64,000 bases of DNA from an uncultured beta proteobacterium (GCA_903876735.1 CAIRAW010000016.1:1-64000), one strand, 5' to 3'. Positions 46,522 through 55,398 are shown, counted from the first letter of the stretch. Numbers and translations are program-made. The notes: generated by a model from the letters alone, not told the origin.

Positions 46522-47523
46522 ATGAAGTTTTTACGACCCATTCTCGCGGGCCTCGCTTTGACGCTCGGCCTGGGCGCAAGCGCCTTTGCCCAGTCTTTCG
46601 ATGACACCTTCAAGTCAACCGATTGGGTTGCCGCCAACAAGGACAAGGCCAACGTTGTTCTGGTTGATGTGCGACCGGCTGACGAGTACCGGCAAGGCCA
46701 CATTCCTGGTGCCATCAATATTCCTCGGGCCAGTTTTTATTTCACAAAAACACAGGTGGACGGCAAGGTCATCAAATACGATGCGCCTTCCGCATCACAA
46801 CTGATCGACATCCTCACCAATGCCGGGATCACGCCGCAGACCCATGTCGTGGCCTATGACCTGGGCGTCAGCTCGTATGCAGGGCGTTTCCCATGGGTGT
46901 TGCGCTCATACGGCCACAAGAACGCTTCCGTGATTGACGGCGGCATCGACAAATGGAAGGATGCCGACGGCCGTCCGCTTTCAACCGAAGCCAGCGTCCC
47001 CGTCAAAGCGGCCATCCCCTACCGCATTGCCAGCTACAACCAGTTGCGCGCGACCAAGAGCGATGTGCTCCAGGCCCTTGACTTCAGCAATGGCAACAAG
47101 GTCAAGGCGGGCTATGTGATTTCTGACATCCGCACACCGGGTGAATATGACGGCAGCGTTCTGCCGGACCGTTCCTATGACGCGCGTTCGGGGCACATCC
47201 CGGGTGCGATTTTCAGCCACTATGACACCTTCATCTACACCGATTACCTCGACGCCGGCGGCAAGCCCGTGAAGAACAGTTTCAATGGCAAAAATGTGCA
47301 GGTTCTGAAAAAACCAGCAGACCTGGAGGCGGCGTTTGCCGCCAAGGGCCTGACCAAGGACAAGACCATCTTCAATTACTGTGAAGGGGGCTTTCGTTCC
47401 GGCGTCTACACCCTGGTGCTGCAAGGACTGGGCTACGACAAGGTCTATAACTACGATGGTTCCTGGAACGAATGGAGCAAGCAGGGCGATCAATACCCGG
47501 TGGAAAAAATCGCCAGCAACTAG
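46522..47523 (+). CDS. Periplasmic two-domain sulfurtransferase (rhodanese)
   Basis: Exported protein of 333 residues with signal peptide FLRPILAGLALTLGLGASAFA. Domain 1 (VVLVDVRPADEYRQGHIPGA) lacks a catalytic cysteine (AYDLGVSSYAGR); domain 2 (VISDIRTPGEYDG) has it in NYCEGGFRSG. It resembles thiosulfate/3-mercaptopyruvate sulfurtransferases and is the intact counterpart of the frameshifted gene at 43347. TTAGGA precedes the ATG. Its sulfur donor and acceptor are unknown. Confidence 0.9.
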   Translation: MKFLRPILAGLALTLGLGASAFAQSFDDTFKSTDWVAANKDKANVVLVDVRPADEYRQGHIPGAINIPRASFYFTKTQVDGKVIKYDAPSASQLIDILTNAGITPQTHVVAYDLGVSSYAGRFPWVLRSYGHKNASVIDGGIDKWKDADGRPLSTEASVPVKAAIPYRIASYNQLRATKSDVLQALDFSNGNKVKAGYVISDIRTPGEYDGSVLPDRSYDARSGHIPGAIFSHYDTFIYTDYLDAGGKPVKNSFNGKNVQVLKKPADLEAAFAAKGLTKDKTIFNYCEGGFRSGVYTLVLQGLGYDKVYNYDGSWNEWSKQGDQYPVEKIASN

Positions 47524-47549
47524 GTTGCAGATAACCGGTGCTTGAACGA

Positions 47550-47987
47550 CTACGGCCGCTTGGAATTGCTTTGCCGTTTAAGCCATCGCATCAGGCTGCC
47601 GATGAGCGGCAGCTTCTCGTACAGTTCTTCGGCCGCGTCCCAATAGTCACGGTGCAGGGTGATGCGTCCTGCAGCGTTGAGCACCAGATGCGAGCCACCC
47701 AGAATGCACTGCTCCTGTCCCGTCTTGAAACGCTTGAAGCGGAAGCGAAACTCCCAGGTCAAAAAACATTGCGAGCCCTGCACGATTCGTTCGGTGATGA
47801 GAAAGCGCGGGTTCTCCAGTGACACAAACATGTGTCTGAAGATGCGCTGTATTTCAGGCAGGCCGCGCACATCGTTGAACGGGTCCTTGAAGCACGCATC
47901 GGGCGCGTAGAGCGTATCCAGTGCTTCCACGTCGACGGGGCGCAGGGTCTGGAAGGTTTCGATAATGCGGTCTAAGGTGTCGGTCAT
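47550..47987 (-). CDS. Nuclear transport factor 2-like (SnoaL-type) protein
   Basis: Cone-fold protein of about 145 residues: RIIETFQTLRPVDVEALDTLYAP, FKDPFNDVRGLPEIQRIFRHMF and ITLHRDYWDAAEELYEKLPLIG are typical of the NTF2-like proteins that accompany cfa operons. Enzymatic role unknown. It is the last gene of the eight-gene cfa operon, starting 5 bases after the SDR stop. An upstream TTG overlapping the SDR stop is an alternative start. Confidence 0.83.
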   Translation of the reverse strand: MTDTLDRIIETFQTLRPVDVEALDTLYAPDACFKDPFNDVRGLPEIQRIFRHMFVSLENPRFLITERIVQGSQCFLTWEFRFRFKRFKTGQEQCILGGSHLVLNAAGRITLHRDYWDAAEELYEKLPLIGSLMRWLKRQSNSKRP

Positions 47988-47992
47988 GGTTT

Positions 47993-48784
47993 TCAAGCCT
48001 GCTTCAGGCGTCGCGTGGCGGCAAAAAATGCGGTGTAGGGCAAGAGCTGCAGGGCTTTCATCCAGCGGGTAAAGCGTTTGGGAAAGTGAATTTCAAACTC
48101 GCCCCGCGCCCAGCCGTGCAGGATTTCCTGCGCCGCCTGCTCGGGGCTGATCAAGGCCGGCATCCTGAAGCCATTTTGCGCTGTCAAAGGCGTGTCGACG
48201 AAGCCGGGGTTGATGAGGGACACCCCCAGCCCTTGTTCGCGCAGGTCCAGGTACAGCGTCTCGGTCAGGTTGATCAGCGCCGCCTTGGTCGGGCCATAGG
48301 CCAGGCTCTTGGGCAACCCGCAATAACCCGCTACGCTGCCCATCAGGCTGATGTGCCCGCGCTGGCCGGTGTGCGCATCCGGCGATTGCGCCAGCAGGCG
48401 TGGAACCACCGCGTCGAGCAGGTACAACGCTCCCAGATAGTTGATCTGGTTATGGCGCAGCAAGTCGTCCAGATCCATCCGGGTGGCGCTCATGGCATGG
48501 TAGTGGCCGGCACAGTACACCACGCAGTCCAGTGCGCCTTGCTCGGTCAGACTGTGGGCGGCGGCACGGACCGCTGCTGCATCGGTCACGTCCAACGCCA
48601 GTGCGCGCGCACCCGGGTGTGCAGCGACAAACGCATTGAGCGCATCAACATTTCGGGCCGACACCACGACTTTCCCGCCCAGGGCGTGCAGGGCCGATGC
48701 GGTGGCGCGTCCAATGCCGCTGGACGCGCCCACCAGCCACACGGTGCGCCCGTGCCAGTCCACCATGCGGGGGTTCAGGGCCAT
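47993..48784 (-). CDS. Short-chain dehydrogenase/reductase
   Basis: NAD(P)-dependent SDR of about 263 residues: TVWLVGASSGIGRATASALHALG (cofactor), CAGHYHAMS, and the catalytic pair in GYCGLPKSLAYGPTKAAL (Y and K of YxxxK). The C-terminal basic segment (HFPKRFTRWMKALQLLP) may touch the membrane. AGGTGAGCAGG lies before the ATG. Located in the cfa operon, it probably acts on a fatty-acyl product; the substrate is not known. Confidence 0.88.
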   Translation of the reverse strand: MALNPRMVDWHGRTVWLVGASSGIGRATASALHALGGKVVVSARNVDALNAFVAAHPGARALALDVTDAAAVRAAAHSLTEQGALDCVVYCAGHYHAMSATRMDLDDLLRHNQINYLGALYLLDAVVPRLLAQSPDAHTGQRGHISLMGSVAGYCGLPKSLAYGPTKAALINLTETLYLDLREQGLGVSLINPGFVDTPLTAQNGFRMPALISPEQAAQEILHGWARGEFEIHFPKRFTRWMKALQLLPYTAFFAATRRLKQA

Positions 48785-48791
48785 CGCCTGC

Positions 48792-49340
48792 TCACCTTTT
48801 GACAAAGGAAAGCGTCACTTCGCCCAAACCAACACCCCACTTGCGCATGGCGGCTTTGTTGATCATGACTTTGTCGCTCAAGAGGTACATCCAGTCGTCA
48901 AACTGCACCTCGATGACCCGCCCGTCCACCGGCAGGGCCAGGGTGTAGCTCCAGTTAAAAGCGTTGCCGCTTTGCTGGCCATCGGCCTGGCCCACCACAT
49001 CGTCGGCCTTTCCGGTGTAGCGGCCGTTGGCGTGGCGCGTCAGGCGCCAGATGCGCCGCTGGGTGGTGCCGTCGGAGTAGCTGAAGGACTCGTCCAGCGT
49101 GCCGGCGTCGCCTTGCCAACTGCAGTTCATCACGACCGTGAAGCGTTTGACGACTTTGCCCGAGCGGTCGCTGAAGATGCCATAGGCGTCCAGCGTGCCG
49201 TTGAAGTAGTCGCTCAGTTCCAGCGCCGGCGTTTCTTTGGCGTAGTCCTGAATGTGCGGTGTGCTGCACGCGCTCAGCAGCGCTGCGCAGACCCCGGTGG
49301 CAAGAAGCATCGATCGTTGGAAAATACTGCGTCGGTTCAT
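48792..49340 (-). CDS. DUF3833 family lipoprotein
   Basis: Exported 182-residue protein with signal sequence ending LLSACS (lipobox), then DYAKETPALELSDYFNGTLDAYGIF and IWRLTRHANGRYTGKADDVVG, the DUF3833 pattern. Function of the family is unknown, but it regularly accompanies cyclopropane-synthase-like clusters. Its start overlaps the MFS stop by 4 bases (ATGA). Confidence 0.87.
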   Translation of the reverse strand: MNRRSIFQRSMLLATGVCAALLSACSTPHIQDYAKETPALELSDYFNGTLDAYGIFSDRSGKVVKRFTVVMNCSWQGDAGTLDESFSYSDGTTQRRIWRLTRHANGRYTGKADDVVGQADGQQSGNAFNWSYTLALPVDGRVIEVQFDDWMYLLSDKVMINKAAMRKWGVGLGEVTLSFVKR

Positions 49341-50653
49341 GGCGTGTGCGGCTGGGCCGTCGGTTGGATGAGAAAAAGGTGCAGCGCGCTGGCTGCCAGG
49401 GCTTTGAGCCCGCATGGCAGGAGGCAATAGGCGGCTGTGAGCATGGTGAGGGCGTGGGCATCGCGCGCGCCGGGGGTATAGCCGAGCCATCCCAGCAGCG
49501 GTAGCACCAGGCCAGCGGCCAGCGCCAGGTTGAGCTTGGTGGCAAAGTTCCACCAACCGATGTAGGCCCCTTCAGCGCGACCCCGGTCACCTGCTTCGGC
49601 AATCACCCCTGACAGGAGCGCACCCGGCAGAGCCAGATCGCTGCCCAAAGCGGCTCCCGACAAAGCGCAGACCAGCAAAAACCACAGGGTGTCACCCGCA
49701 CCCAACTGGCTGGCACCCAGAAAAACCGCAATCGACAGCAGCATGCCAAAGCGCCAACTGCGCGCCAGACCCCCGTGTCTTACCAGGCGCAACCAGAGGG
49801 GCATGGACAGCGCAGCGCACACAAAGTAAACCCCCAGCGCGGCGGATTGCAGGCTTGCGCTGGCCTGCAAACGGTCTTGCATAAAGAACAGCAACAGTGT
49901 TGCGGGGATCGCACTGGCAATGCCGTTGAGCAGATACACGCCCAGCAGGCGAAGAAAGTCAGGGTTGTGCAACGGGTGGCGCAGTGCGTCGAGTGTGCCG
50001 GCTCCAACACCGGTCGGCGCCTCGTGGTTGGGCAGGGGTTGAGGCGCTCGACACCAGGCCCACCAGCCAGCTACCAATCCAAGGTACAGCAGCGCCAGCA
50101 GGGCCGGGACGCCCGAGAGCGCGGGGGTGGCTGCCGCCAGCAGCACCCCCACCAGCCCCAAGCCTTCGCGCCAGGCCACCACGCGGCTGCGGTACAGCGC
50201 GTCACCACCCAGCATGGCGCCCCAGGACTGGTGCGCGATGGACAAGGCGCTGTAGGCCGCATAGGTCACCATCAGCCAAAAGCCGGCCCACCACAGCAGC
50301 GCAGTGGGCTCGTGCACCAGCGGTACAAAGAGGGAGGTAAAGCCCAAAGCCAGCACGCTAGCTGCCACAGCTCCCAGTACCAGCACCGCCCGCAGCGAGA
50401 TTGCGTACAAGCGGTCACACAAGCGGCCCAGCAGCGGGTCAATCACCGCATCGAGCAGGCGAGTCCCCAACAGAACAGCCCCCAGGCCCGCCAGCGAAAC
50501 ACCCCACTCGCGGGCATACAGATTGGGCATCAGCACATACAGCGGCAGCGCGCAGAACGCCAGGGGCAAACCCAGAAGGCCATAGCGCAGTCCGTCGCTC
50601 ACGCGCCAGGCAAGCGCCGATGCTTCCACTGCCGATGCCGCGCTGGAATTCAC
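49337..50653 (-). CDS. MFS transporter of the cfa operon
   Basis: Integral membrane protein of about 438 residues in the GPH/MelB-like branch of the MFS: YGLLGLPLAFCALPLYVLMPNLY at the start, GTRLLDAVIDPLLGRLCDR and DRGRAEGAYIGWWNFATKLNLAL. The start is a GTG overlapping the previous stop (GTGA); upstream codons in frame belong to the overlapping gene. Cargo unknown; a lipid or fatty-acid derivative is a guess from context. Confidence 0.85.
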   Translation of the reverse strand: MNSSAASAVEASALAWRVSDGLRYGLLGLPLAFCALPLYVLMPNLYAREWGVSLAGLGAVLLGTRLLDAVIDPLLGRLCDRLYAISLRAVLVLGAVAASVLALGFTSLFVPLVHEPTALLWWAGFWLMVTYAAYSALSIAHQSWGAMLGGDALYRSRVVAWREGLGLVGVLLAAATPALSGVPALLALLYLGLVAGWWAWCRAPQPLPNHEAPTGVGAGTLDALRHPLHNPDFLRLLGVYLLNGIASAIPATLLLFFMQDRLQASASLQSAALGVYFVCAALSMPLWLRLVRHGGLARSWRFGMLLSIAVFLGASQLGAGDTLWFLLVCALSGAALGSDLALPGALLSGVIAEAGDRGRAEGAYIGWWNFATKLNLALAAGLVLPLLGWLGYTPGARDAHALTMLTAAYCLLPCGLKALAASALHLFLIQPTAQPHTP

Positions 50654-51222
50654 GGTGCAGCGTCCGTTGGGGCCGGGATCTTCACCGACGCCAATAGCGC
50701 ACGGCGCAGTTGTGGCTCGGAAGTTTGGGCGCTGAGCCAAATGCCAAAGAACTGCTTGGCAAAGGCCGGGTCGCGCACTTCGCCCAGCAGGCGGCCATTG
50801 CTCCAAAAAACGGCACCCGTCGCGGGTTGATGCACCCCGGTGATGCGGTCCCCCGTCTTCACATCGGGGAACAGCGCGCGCATCTGATGTTCCCAAGCAG
50901 ATTCCTGCGCCAAAGTCATGGGTGTTTGGCGGCGCATCTCCGCAATCGAGCGTCTGGCAATGTCCGCACCCTTGAAGTCGCGCAAGTAGTCCAACTCCAG
51001 TGCAAACGCACTTTGCTCAAATGCCGCCTCCACAAAGCCGGGCGCAACCCACAGCGTCGCCTGGTAGACCTCAAAGCCCCAAAACCTCATCTTGGCCTGC
51101 CCCGACAAGGTGGCGACCGGCAAGGCGGCTCGCAGTTCTTGCGGCAGTGGCGTGGCTTGAATCGGCATGCAAAGCAGGCTTGCAGACCCCGCCAGCAATG
51201 CGAAAGCAGCCGCCTTTTTCAT
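50650..51222 (-). CDS. Chalcone isomerase-like domain protein
   Basis: Exported 190-residue protein with signal peptide AAAFALLAGSASLLCMPIQA and the core LSGQAKMRFWGFEVYQATLW, ALELDYLRDFKGADIARRSIAEM. This matches bacterial chalcone-isomerase-like proteins, which lack known isomerase activity and may bind fatty acids. It overlaps its neighbours by 4 bases on both sides (ATGA and GTGA), so it is tightly coupled to cfa and the MFS gene. Confidence 0.86.
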   Translation of the reverse strand: MKKAAAFALLAGSASLLCMPIQATPLPQELRAALPVATLSGQAKMRFWGFEVYQATLWVAPGFVEAAFEQSAFALELDYLRDFKGADIARRSIAEMRRQTPMTLAQESAWEHQMRALFPDVKTGDRITGVHQPATGAVFWSNGRLLGEVRDPAFAKQFFGIWLSAQTSEPQLRRALLASVKIPAPTDAAP

Positions 51223-52496
51223 GGCCGAAGTGCGGCTGGCTTGTGCAATGTGTACTGCACCAGGCTGATGTCGCCGGTGTCGAACGCGGCTTCGCAATAG
51301 GACAGGTAAAACTCCCAGATGCGCATAAAGCGCTCATCAAAGCCGAGCGCAGTCACTTCGGCCTTGCGCGCCAGAAACGCATCACGCCAGCGGCGCAGGG
51401 TTTCGGCGTAGTCGGCGCCAAAGGCAAACTCGTCCACCACCTCCAGCCCGGCCGCCAGGGCCTCTCGGCGAAATTCACGCGGGCAAGGCAGACACCCCCC
51501 GGGAAAGATGTACTGCTGAATGAAATCGGTGGAGTTCACATAGCGGTCGAACAAGGCGTCGTCAATCACGATGCTTTGCACGCAGGCCCGTCCGCCCGGT
51601 TTGAGCAGCCGGCTCAGCGTCTTGAAGTACTGCGGCCAGTAGGCCCGTCCGACCGCTTCCACCATCTCGATGGAGCAGATGGCGTCAAACGGCGCATCCC
51701 GGATGTCGCGGTAGTCCTGCAAGCGCAGGTCGGCGCGCCCGCCCGCACCGGTGCTGACACCCAGGCCTTGCATGCGCGCGTTGGCGTAGGCCAGTTGCTC
51801 GGTGCTCAGCGTCACGCCCACCACGCTTGCGCCCAAGCGGGTCGTGGCCTGTTCAGCCAGCGCACCCCAGCCACAACCAATTTCCAGCACACGGTCGCCG
51901 GCTTGCACCCGGGTCATCCGAAGGGCCCGATTGACCTTGGCGTTTTGGGCGTCGGGCAGTGGGCGGCTCAAGTCACCCTCAAACCAGGCGCTTGAGTAGT
52001 TCATGGTTTCGTCCAGCCACAGGCGATAAAACGCATTGCCCAGGTCGTAATGGGCGTGGATGTTCTTGCGGCTGTTGGCGCGGCTGTTGTGCTGCAACAG
52101 GTGCTTCACGCGGTACAGCAGACGTCCGAGCCAGGTGCCAAAAATCATGGCGTCGACTTGCTGGCGATTGGCAGAGAATACCTTCAGCAGTTCGGTCAGG
52201 TCAGGCGTGCTCCAGTCTGCGGCGATAAAGCTTTCGGCAAAGCCGATGTCGCCGGATTTGAGCGCGGCGCCAAACACGTTCCAGTTGTGCAGGGTGATGC
52301 TGGCGCTGGGGTGCCTGGGGCTGTGCATATGCTCGTTTTGCGGGTGCTCACCGAACCGGCGCTGCGAGCCGTCCGGCAGGTGCAGGGTGAGGGCGCCGTG
52401 GCGCAGGTTTTGCAGCAGACGCAAAGCGCTGCGGGCAGCAGCCGGGGCACTTTTCGGAACGGCGTGACCGGGGACGGTATTGGCGGCGGTGTTCAT
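51219..52496 (-). CDS. cfa: Cyclopropane-fatty-acyl-phospholipid synthase family protein
   Basis: SAM-dependent methyltransferase of 425 residues acting on unsaturated acyl chains of membrane phospholipids. The SAM site VLEIGCGWGALAEQ, MNYSSAWFEGDLS, ICSIEMVEAVGRAYWPQYF and IFPGGCLPCP are typical. AGGAG lies 6 bases before the ATG (MNTAANT). It is the third gene of the operon after the FAD enzyme and the DUF1365 protein. This branch may methylenate or methylate fatty chains rather than make plain cyclopropanes. Confidence 0.92.
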   Translation of the reverse strand: MNTAANTVPGHAVPKSAPAAARSALRLLQNLRHGALTLHLPDGSQRRFGEHPQNEHMHSPRHPSASITLHNWNVFGAALKSGDIGFAESFIAADWSTPDLTELLKVFSANRQQVDAMIFGTWLGRLLYRVKHLLQHNSRANSRKNIHAHYDLGNAFYRLWLDETMNYSSAWFEGDLSRPLPDAQNAKVNRALRMTRVQAGDRVLEIGCGWGALAEQATTRLGASVVGVTLSTEQLAYANARMQGLGVSTGAGGRADLRLQDYRDIRDAPFDAICSIEMVEAVGRAYWPQYFKTLSRLLKPGGRACVQSIVIDDALFDRYVNSTDFIQQYIFPGGCLPCPREFRREALAAGLEVVDEFAFGADYAETLRRWRDAFLARKAEVTALGFDERFMRIWEFYLSYCEAAFDTGDISLVQYTLHKPAALRP

Positions 52497-52516
52497 GATC
52501 GACTCCTGGGGTGGCA

Positions 52517-53341
52517 CTAGCGCGAAACAAAGACAGTGGGTGGCGGCGGCTTGCGAAAGAACGGAAGGCTTTTGAGCCACAGGCGCAGGGCTTGCGTGTG
52601 GATGTGCAGCAGCACGCCCAGCGTCATGGCCGGATAGCGCCACAGGGCCCGGCGCAGCACGGTGGGCGTGATGGGCTCAAGCGTGCCGCTGACGCTGGTT
52701 TGTAGTACGGCGGTGCTGCTGGCGCTGTTGGTCAGGTCGCTGTCGTAGTAGTCCACGCGCGCCACGGTTCGTTCCTGCGTGCCCTTCATGGCGCGCATGA
52801 AGCGAAAGCGGTAATGACCCTGGACCGGGTTGAAGGGCGACACATGAAATACCTTGCGCGCACGCTGCTCCACCCCGTAGCGCGGTGCGTCGAGCACATA
52901 ACAGTGGCGCTCGCCAAAGGTGTTGTTGACTTCAACCACGATGGCGCGCAACGCGCCATTCTGATCGTCCGCGGCGCGGTGGCAATACCAGAAACTGACC
53001 GGCTTGAAGGTGTAACCCAGCACACGCGGGTAGGTGTGCAGCCATACCTCGCCGGTGGCGTCATGGATGCCTTCGCGCTGCAAGAGTTCATCGACCCAAG
53101 CCAGAGCGCCGCCCTGCGCCGGTGCGCGGCCATCGCCATGGTCGGTTTCAAAAAAGCTCAGCGGTCCGGGGCGGTTGATGGCCCAGCGCGAGTCTTTTTC
53201 ATTGGCCGTGGCAGCGGCTTTTTGCAAGCTGCGCAGGGGGAGCATCAAAAAGTAGGTGGGGTAGGCAAACGCGTGGCGCTTTGGTTGCAGTCGCGCGTGG
53301 CGCACCTGACCGAAGCCGATGAGCGCAGGGCTGGGCTTCAT
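52517..53341 (-). CDS. DUF1365 family protein
   Basis: A 274-residue protein with the DUF1365 marks IGFGQVRHARLQPKRHAFAYPTYFL at the start, GYTFKPVSFWYCHR, VVEVNNTFGERHCYVL and KVFHVSPFNPVQGHYRF. It always accompanies the flavoprotein/CFA pair in such operons and is presumed to act on the same lipid. Its start overlaps the FAD gene stop by 4 bases (ATGA). Confidence 0.9.
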   Translation of the reverse strand: MKPSPALIGFGQVRHARLQPKRHAFAYPTYFLMLPLRSLQKAAATANEKDSRWAINRPGPLSFFETDHGDGRAPAQGGALAWVDELLQREGIHDATGEVWLHTYPRVLGYTFKPVSFWYCHRAADDQNGALRAIVVEVNNTFGERHCYVLDAPRYGVEQRARKVFHVSPFNPVQGHYRFRFMRAMKGTQERTVARVDYYDSDLTNSASSTAVLQTSVSGTLEPITPTVLRRALWRYPAMTLGVLLHIHTQALRLWLKSLPFFRKPPPPTVFVSR

Positions 53342-54669
53342 GTCATCGCCTTGTTGACGCCCACATCGGCCAGCAACTGCGCGGCCGCTGCCAGGCCGGC
53401 TTTGAGACCGTCCTCATGGAATCCATAACCCATCCAGGCGCCGGCAAAGTAGCGCCCCTGCTGACCTTGCAGGGCTCCCATGCGGGACTGTGCCGCCACG
53501 GCGGCCAGGTCAAACACGGGATGAGCGTAATCGTATTCGCCCAGAATCCTGTCCGCTGCGATGGGACGCACCGGGTTCAGCGACACCAGCACAGGCTGCT
53601 CCCACGGCAGGGGCTGCAGGCGGTTGAGCAGGTAGTGCAAGCACACCCGGCTGCCGGCGTCGCCGCGCTCTGCGGTGCGCTCGTAGTTCCAGGCCGCCCA
53701 AGCCGAGGCGCGCGCGGGCAGCACCGAGGCGTCTACGTGCAGCACAGCCCGGTTCGACTGGTAGCGAATGGCGCCCAGGGTTTCGCGCTCCTGCGGGCTG
53801 GGCGCTGCCAGCATCTGCAGTGCCTGGTCCGAGTGGGTGGCGATGATGACTTTGTCGAACCATTCGCTTCCAGCGTCGGTGTGGATGCGCACATTGCCCT
53901 GGCCATTGACGTTGCCGGTCAGATGCTCGATGCGGCGCACTGGCGTGTGGAGATGCTTGTCGGCAATGTTTGCCGTTATCTTTTCGACGTAGTGCTTGGC
54001 GCCGCCCTGAACCGTCCACCACTGGGGCCGGTCGGTGATTTGCAGCAAGCCGTGGTTATGGCAAAACCGCACCATGGTGGACACCGGGAATTGCAGCATC
54101 TGGGCCGTGGGGCAACTCCAGATGCAGGCCATCATGGGCAGGAAATACCATTCGCAAAACGCTGTACCAAAATCGTGCTCGCGCAGGAACTCGCCCAGCG
54201 GCTGCGTCAACTGCGCTTCGCTGCCGCTGAGGGCCATGCGCGTGGTGAGCGCATTGAAGCGCAACAGGTCGCGCAGCATGCCCCAAAAGCGCGGATTGAT
54301 CAGGTTGGCGCGCTGGGCAAACACCGTGTTCAGGCTCGAGCCGCTCCACTCCATGGCGCGCCCGCCGACCGCGTCATTGGCCTGCACCGAAAACGACATG
54401 TCCGACTTGGCGGTCGCCACGCCGAGCTCGGCCAGCAGGCGGATCAGTTGCGGATAGGTGCGCTCGTTGAGCACCAGAAAGCCGGTGTCGACCCCATGTT
54501 TTACCAGTCCTTGCGGCGTTGCCAGGGAGACGTCGACCGTGTGCGTATGGCCGCCAAAGTAGTCCCCGGCTTCGAGCAGCGTCAGCTCGACCTTGCCCCG
54601 CAAGGCATGGGCGGCGGCCAGTCCGGAAATACCCGAACCTACGATGGCAACTTTGATCGACACATGCAC
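53338..54669 (-). CDS. FAD-dependent oxidoreductase (amine-oxidase/desaturase-like)
   Basis: Flavoprotein of 443 residues, first gene of the cfa operon. The dinucleotide-binding motif VAIVGSGISGLAAAHALRG begins at residue 8; DTGFLVLNERTYPQLIRLL and the C-terminal FAD-contact FAGAWMGYGFHEDGLKAG are typical of the NAD(P)/FAD proteins that precede DUF1365 and CFA genes. It probably oxidises or desaturates a fatty-acyl chain. Divergent from tetR across a 111-base regulatory region. Confidence 0.9.
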   Translation of the reverse strand: MHVSIKVAIVGSGISGLAAAHALRGKVELTLLEAGDYFGGHTHTVDVSLATPQGLVKHGVDTGFLVLNERTYPQLIRLLAELGVATAKSDMSFSVQANDAVGGRAMEWSGSSLNTVFAQRANLINPRFWGMLRDLLRFNALTTRMALSGSEAQLTQPLGEFLREHDFGTAFCEWYFLPMMACIWSCPTAQMLQFPVSTMVRFCHNHGLLQITDRPQWWTVQGGAKHYVEKITANIADKHLHTPVRRIEHLTGNVNGQGNVRIHTDAGSEWFDKVIIATHSDQALQMLAAPSPQERETLGAIRYQSNRAVLHVDASVLPARASAWAAWNYERTAERGDAGSRVCLHYLLNRLQPLPWEQPVLVSLNPVRPIAADRILGEYDYAHPVFDLAAVAAQSRMGALQGQQGRYFAGAWMGYGFHEDGLKAGLAAAAQLLADVGVNKAMT

Positions 54670-54697
54670 CCCTTCAAAATGGTGAAGCGAATTCTAG

Positions 54698-54748
54698 ACT
54701 AATTAGTTCACTTACATACTGTACGGTCTTGTTTAGTACTTGCAAGTA
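54698..54748. promoter_or_regulatory. Palindromes between the cfa operon and tetR (probable TetR operators)
   Basis: A perfect 12-base palindrome, TACTTGCAAGTA (54737-54748), lies 32 bases before the tetR ATG, and a 10-base palindrome, ACTAATTAGT (54698-54707), lies 28 bases before the operon start. Both sit in the divergent promoter region, the expected place for a repressor controlling both directions. Confidence 0.65.
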
Positions 54749-54780
54749 TTCATGCCGACCAATTCGGCTACAATTTCTCC

Positions 54781-55398
54781 ATGGCGACACCGATCACCCC
54801 AAAGGTTTCTTTCAAGGCGCAAATGCTGTTGGCGCGTGAAGACGCCATCATTGCGTCGGTCAACCGCTTGCTGGCCGAGAAGGGTTTTGAAGCCATGACG
54901 GTGGACGAGGTGGCCGCCGATGTGGGCATTGCCAAGGCCAGCCTGTACAAGCACTTCCCAAGCAAGGAAGACCTGGCTGCTGCGGCCATGGTGTCGGTCA
55001 TGCGCCGTGCGCAGGCGTTTCTGGACGCATTGAGCCCGGAGTCATCCGCCGTCGAGAAGCTCAGGACGGTGGTGCAGTGGACCATGGGCTTGAAACTTGC
55101 CGGCGAGATGCCCTCGCTGCCCAGTCAGAACTCCCGACTGCGCAGCACGCTGATGGCAAACAAGGACTACATGGATGGCCTGATCGACGTGAGCGACCGC
55201 CTGGGCGCCTGGATCGAGGCGGCGCAGGCCCAGGGCGCTATCAACCCCAAACTGCCGGCCATCGCGGTGCTCTACACCCTGTATGCCCGAGCCTGTGACC
55301 CGGTGCTCGAGTTCCTGAAAATCGGCGACTTGTACAGCAATGACGAAATCATCGCCCTGGTCATGAGCACCTGTTTTGAAGGGCTACAAGCGCGGTAG
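54781..55398 (+). CDS. TetR family transcriptional regulator
   Basis: Repressor-type regulator of 205 residues. The N-terminal HTH, ASVNRLLAEKGFEAMTVDEV then AADVGIAKASLYKHFPSKED, is canonical; the C-terminal ligand domain ends VMSTCFEGLQAR. It is divergent from the FAD/DUF1365/cfa operon and most likely controls it through the palindromes at 54698-54748. A -10-like TACAAT at 54769-54774 lies 6 bases before the ATG, so its mRNA may be leaderless. The inducer is unknown. Confidence 0.9.
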   Translation: MATPITPKVSFKAQMLLAREDAIIASVNRLLAEKGFEAMTVDEVAADVGIAKASLYKHFPSKEDLAAAAMVSVMRRAQAFLDALSPESSAVEKLRTVVQWTMGLKLAGEMPSLPSQNSRLRSTLMANKDYMDGLIDVSDRLGAWIEAAQAQGAINPKLPAIAVLYTLYARACDPVLEFLKIGDLYSNDEIIALVMSTCFEGLQAR

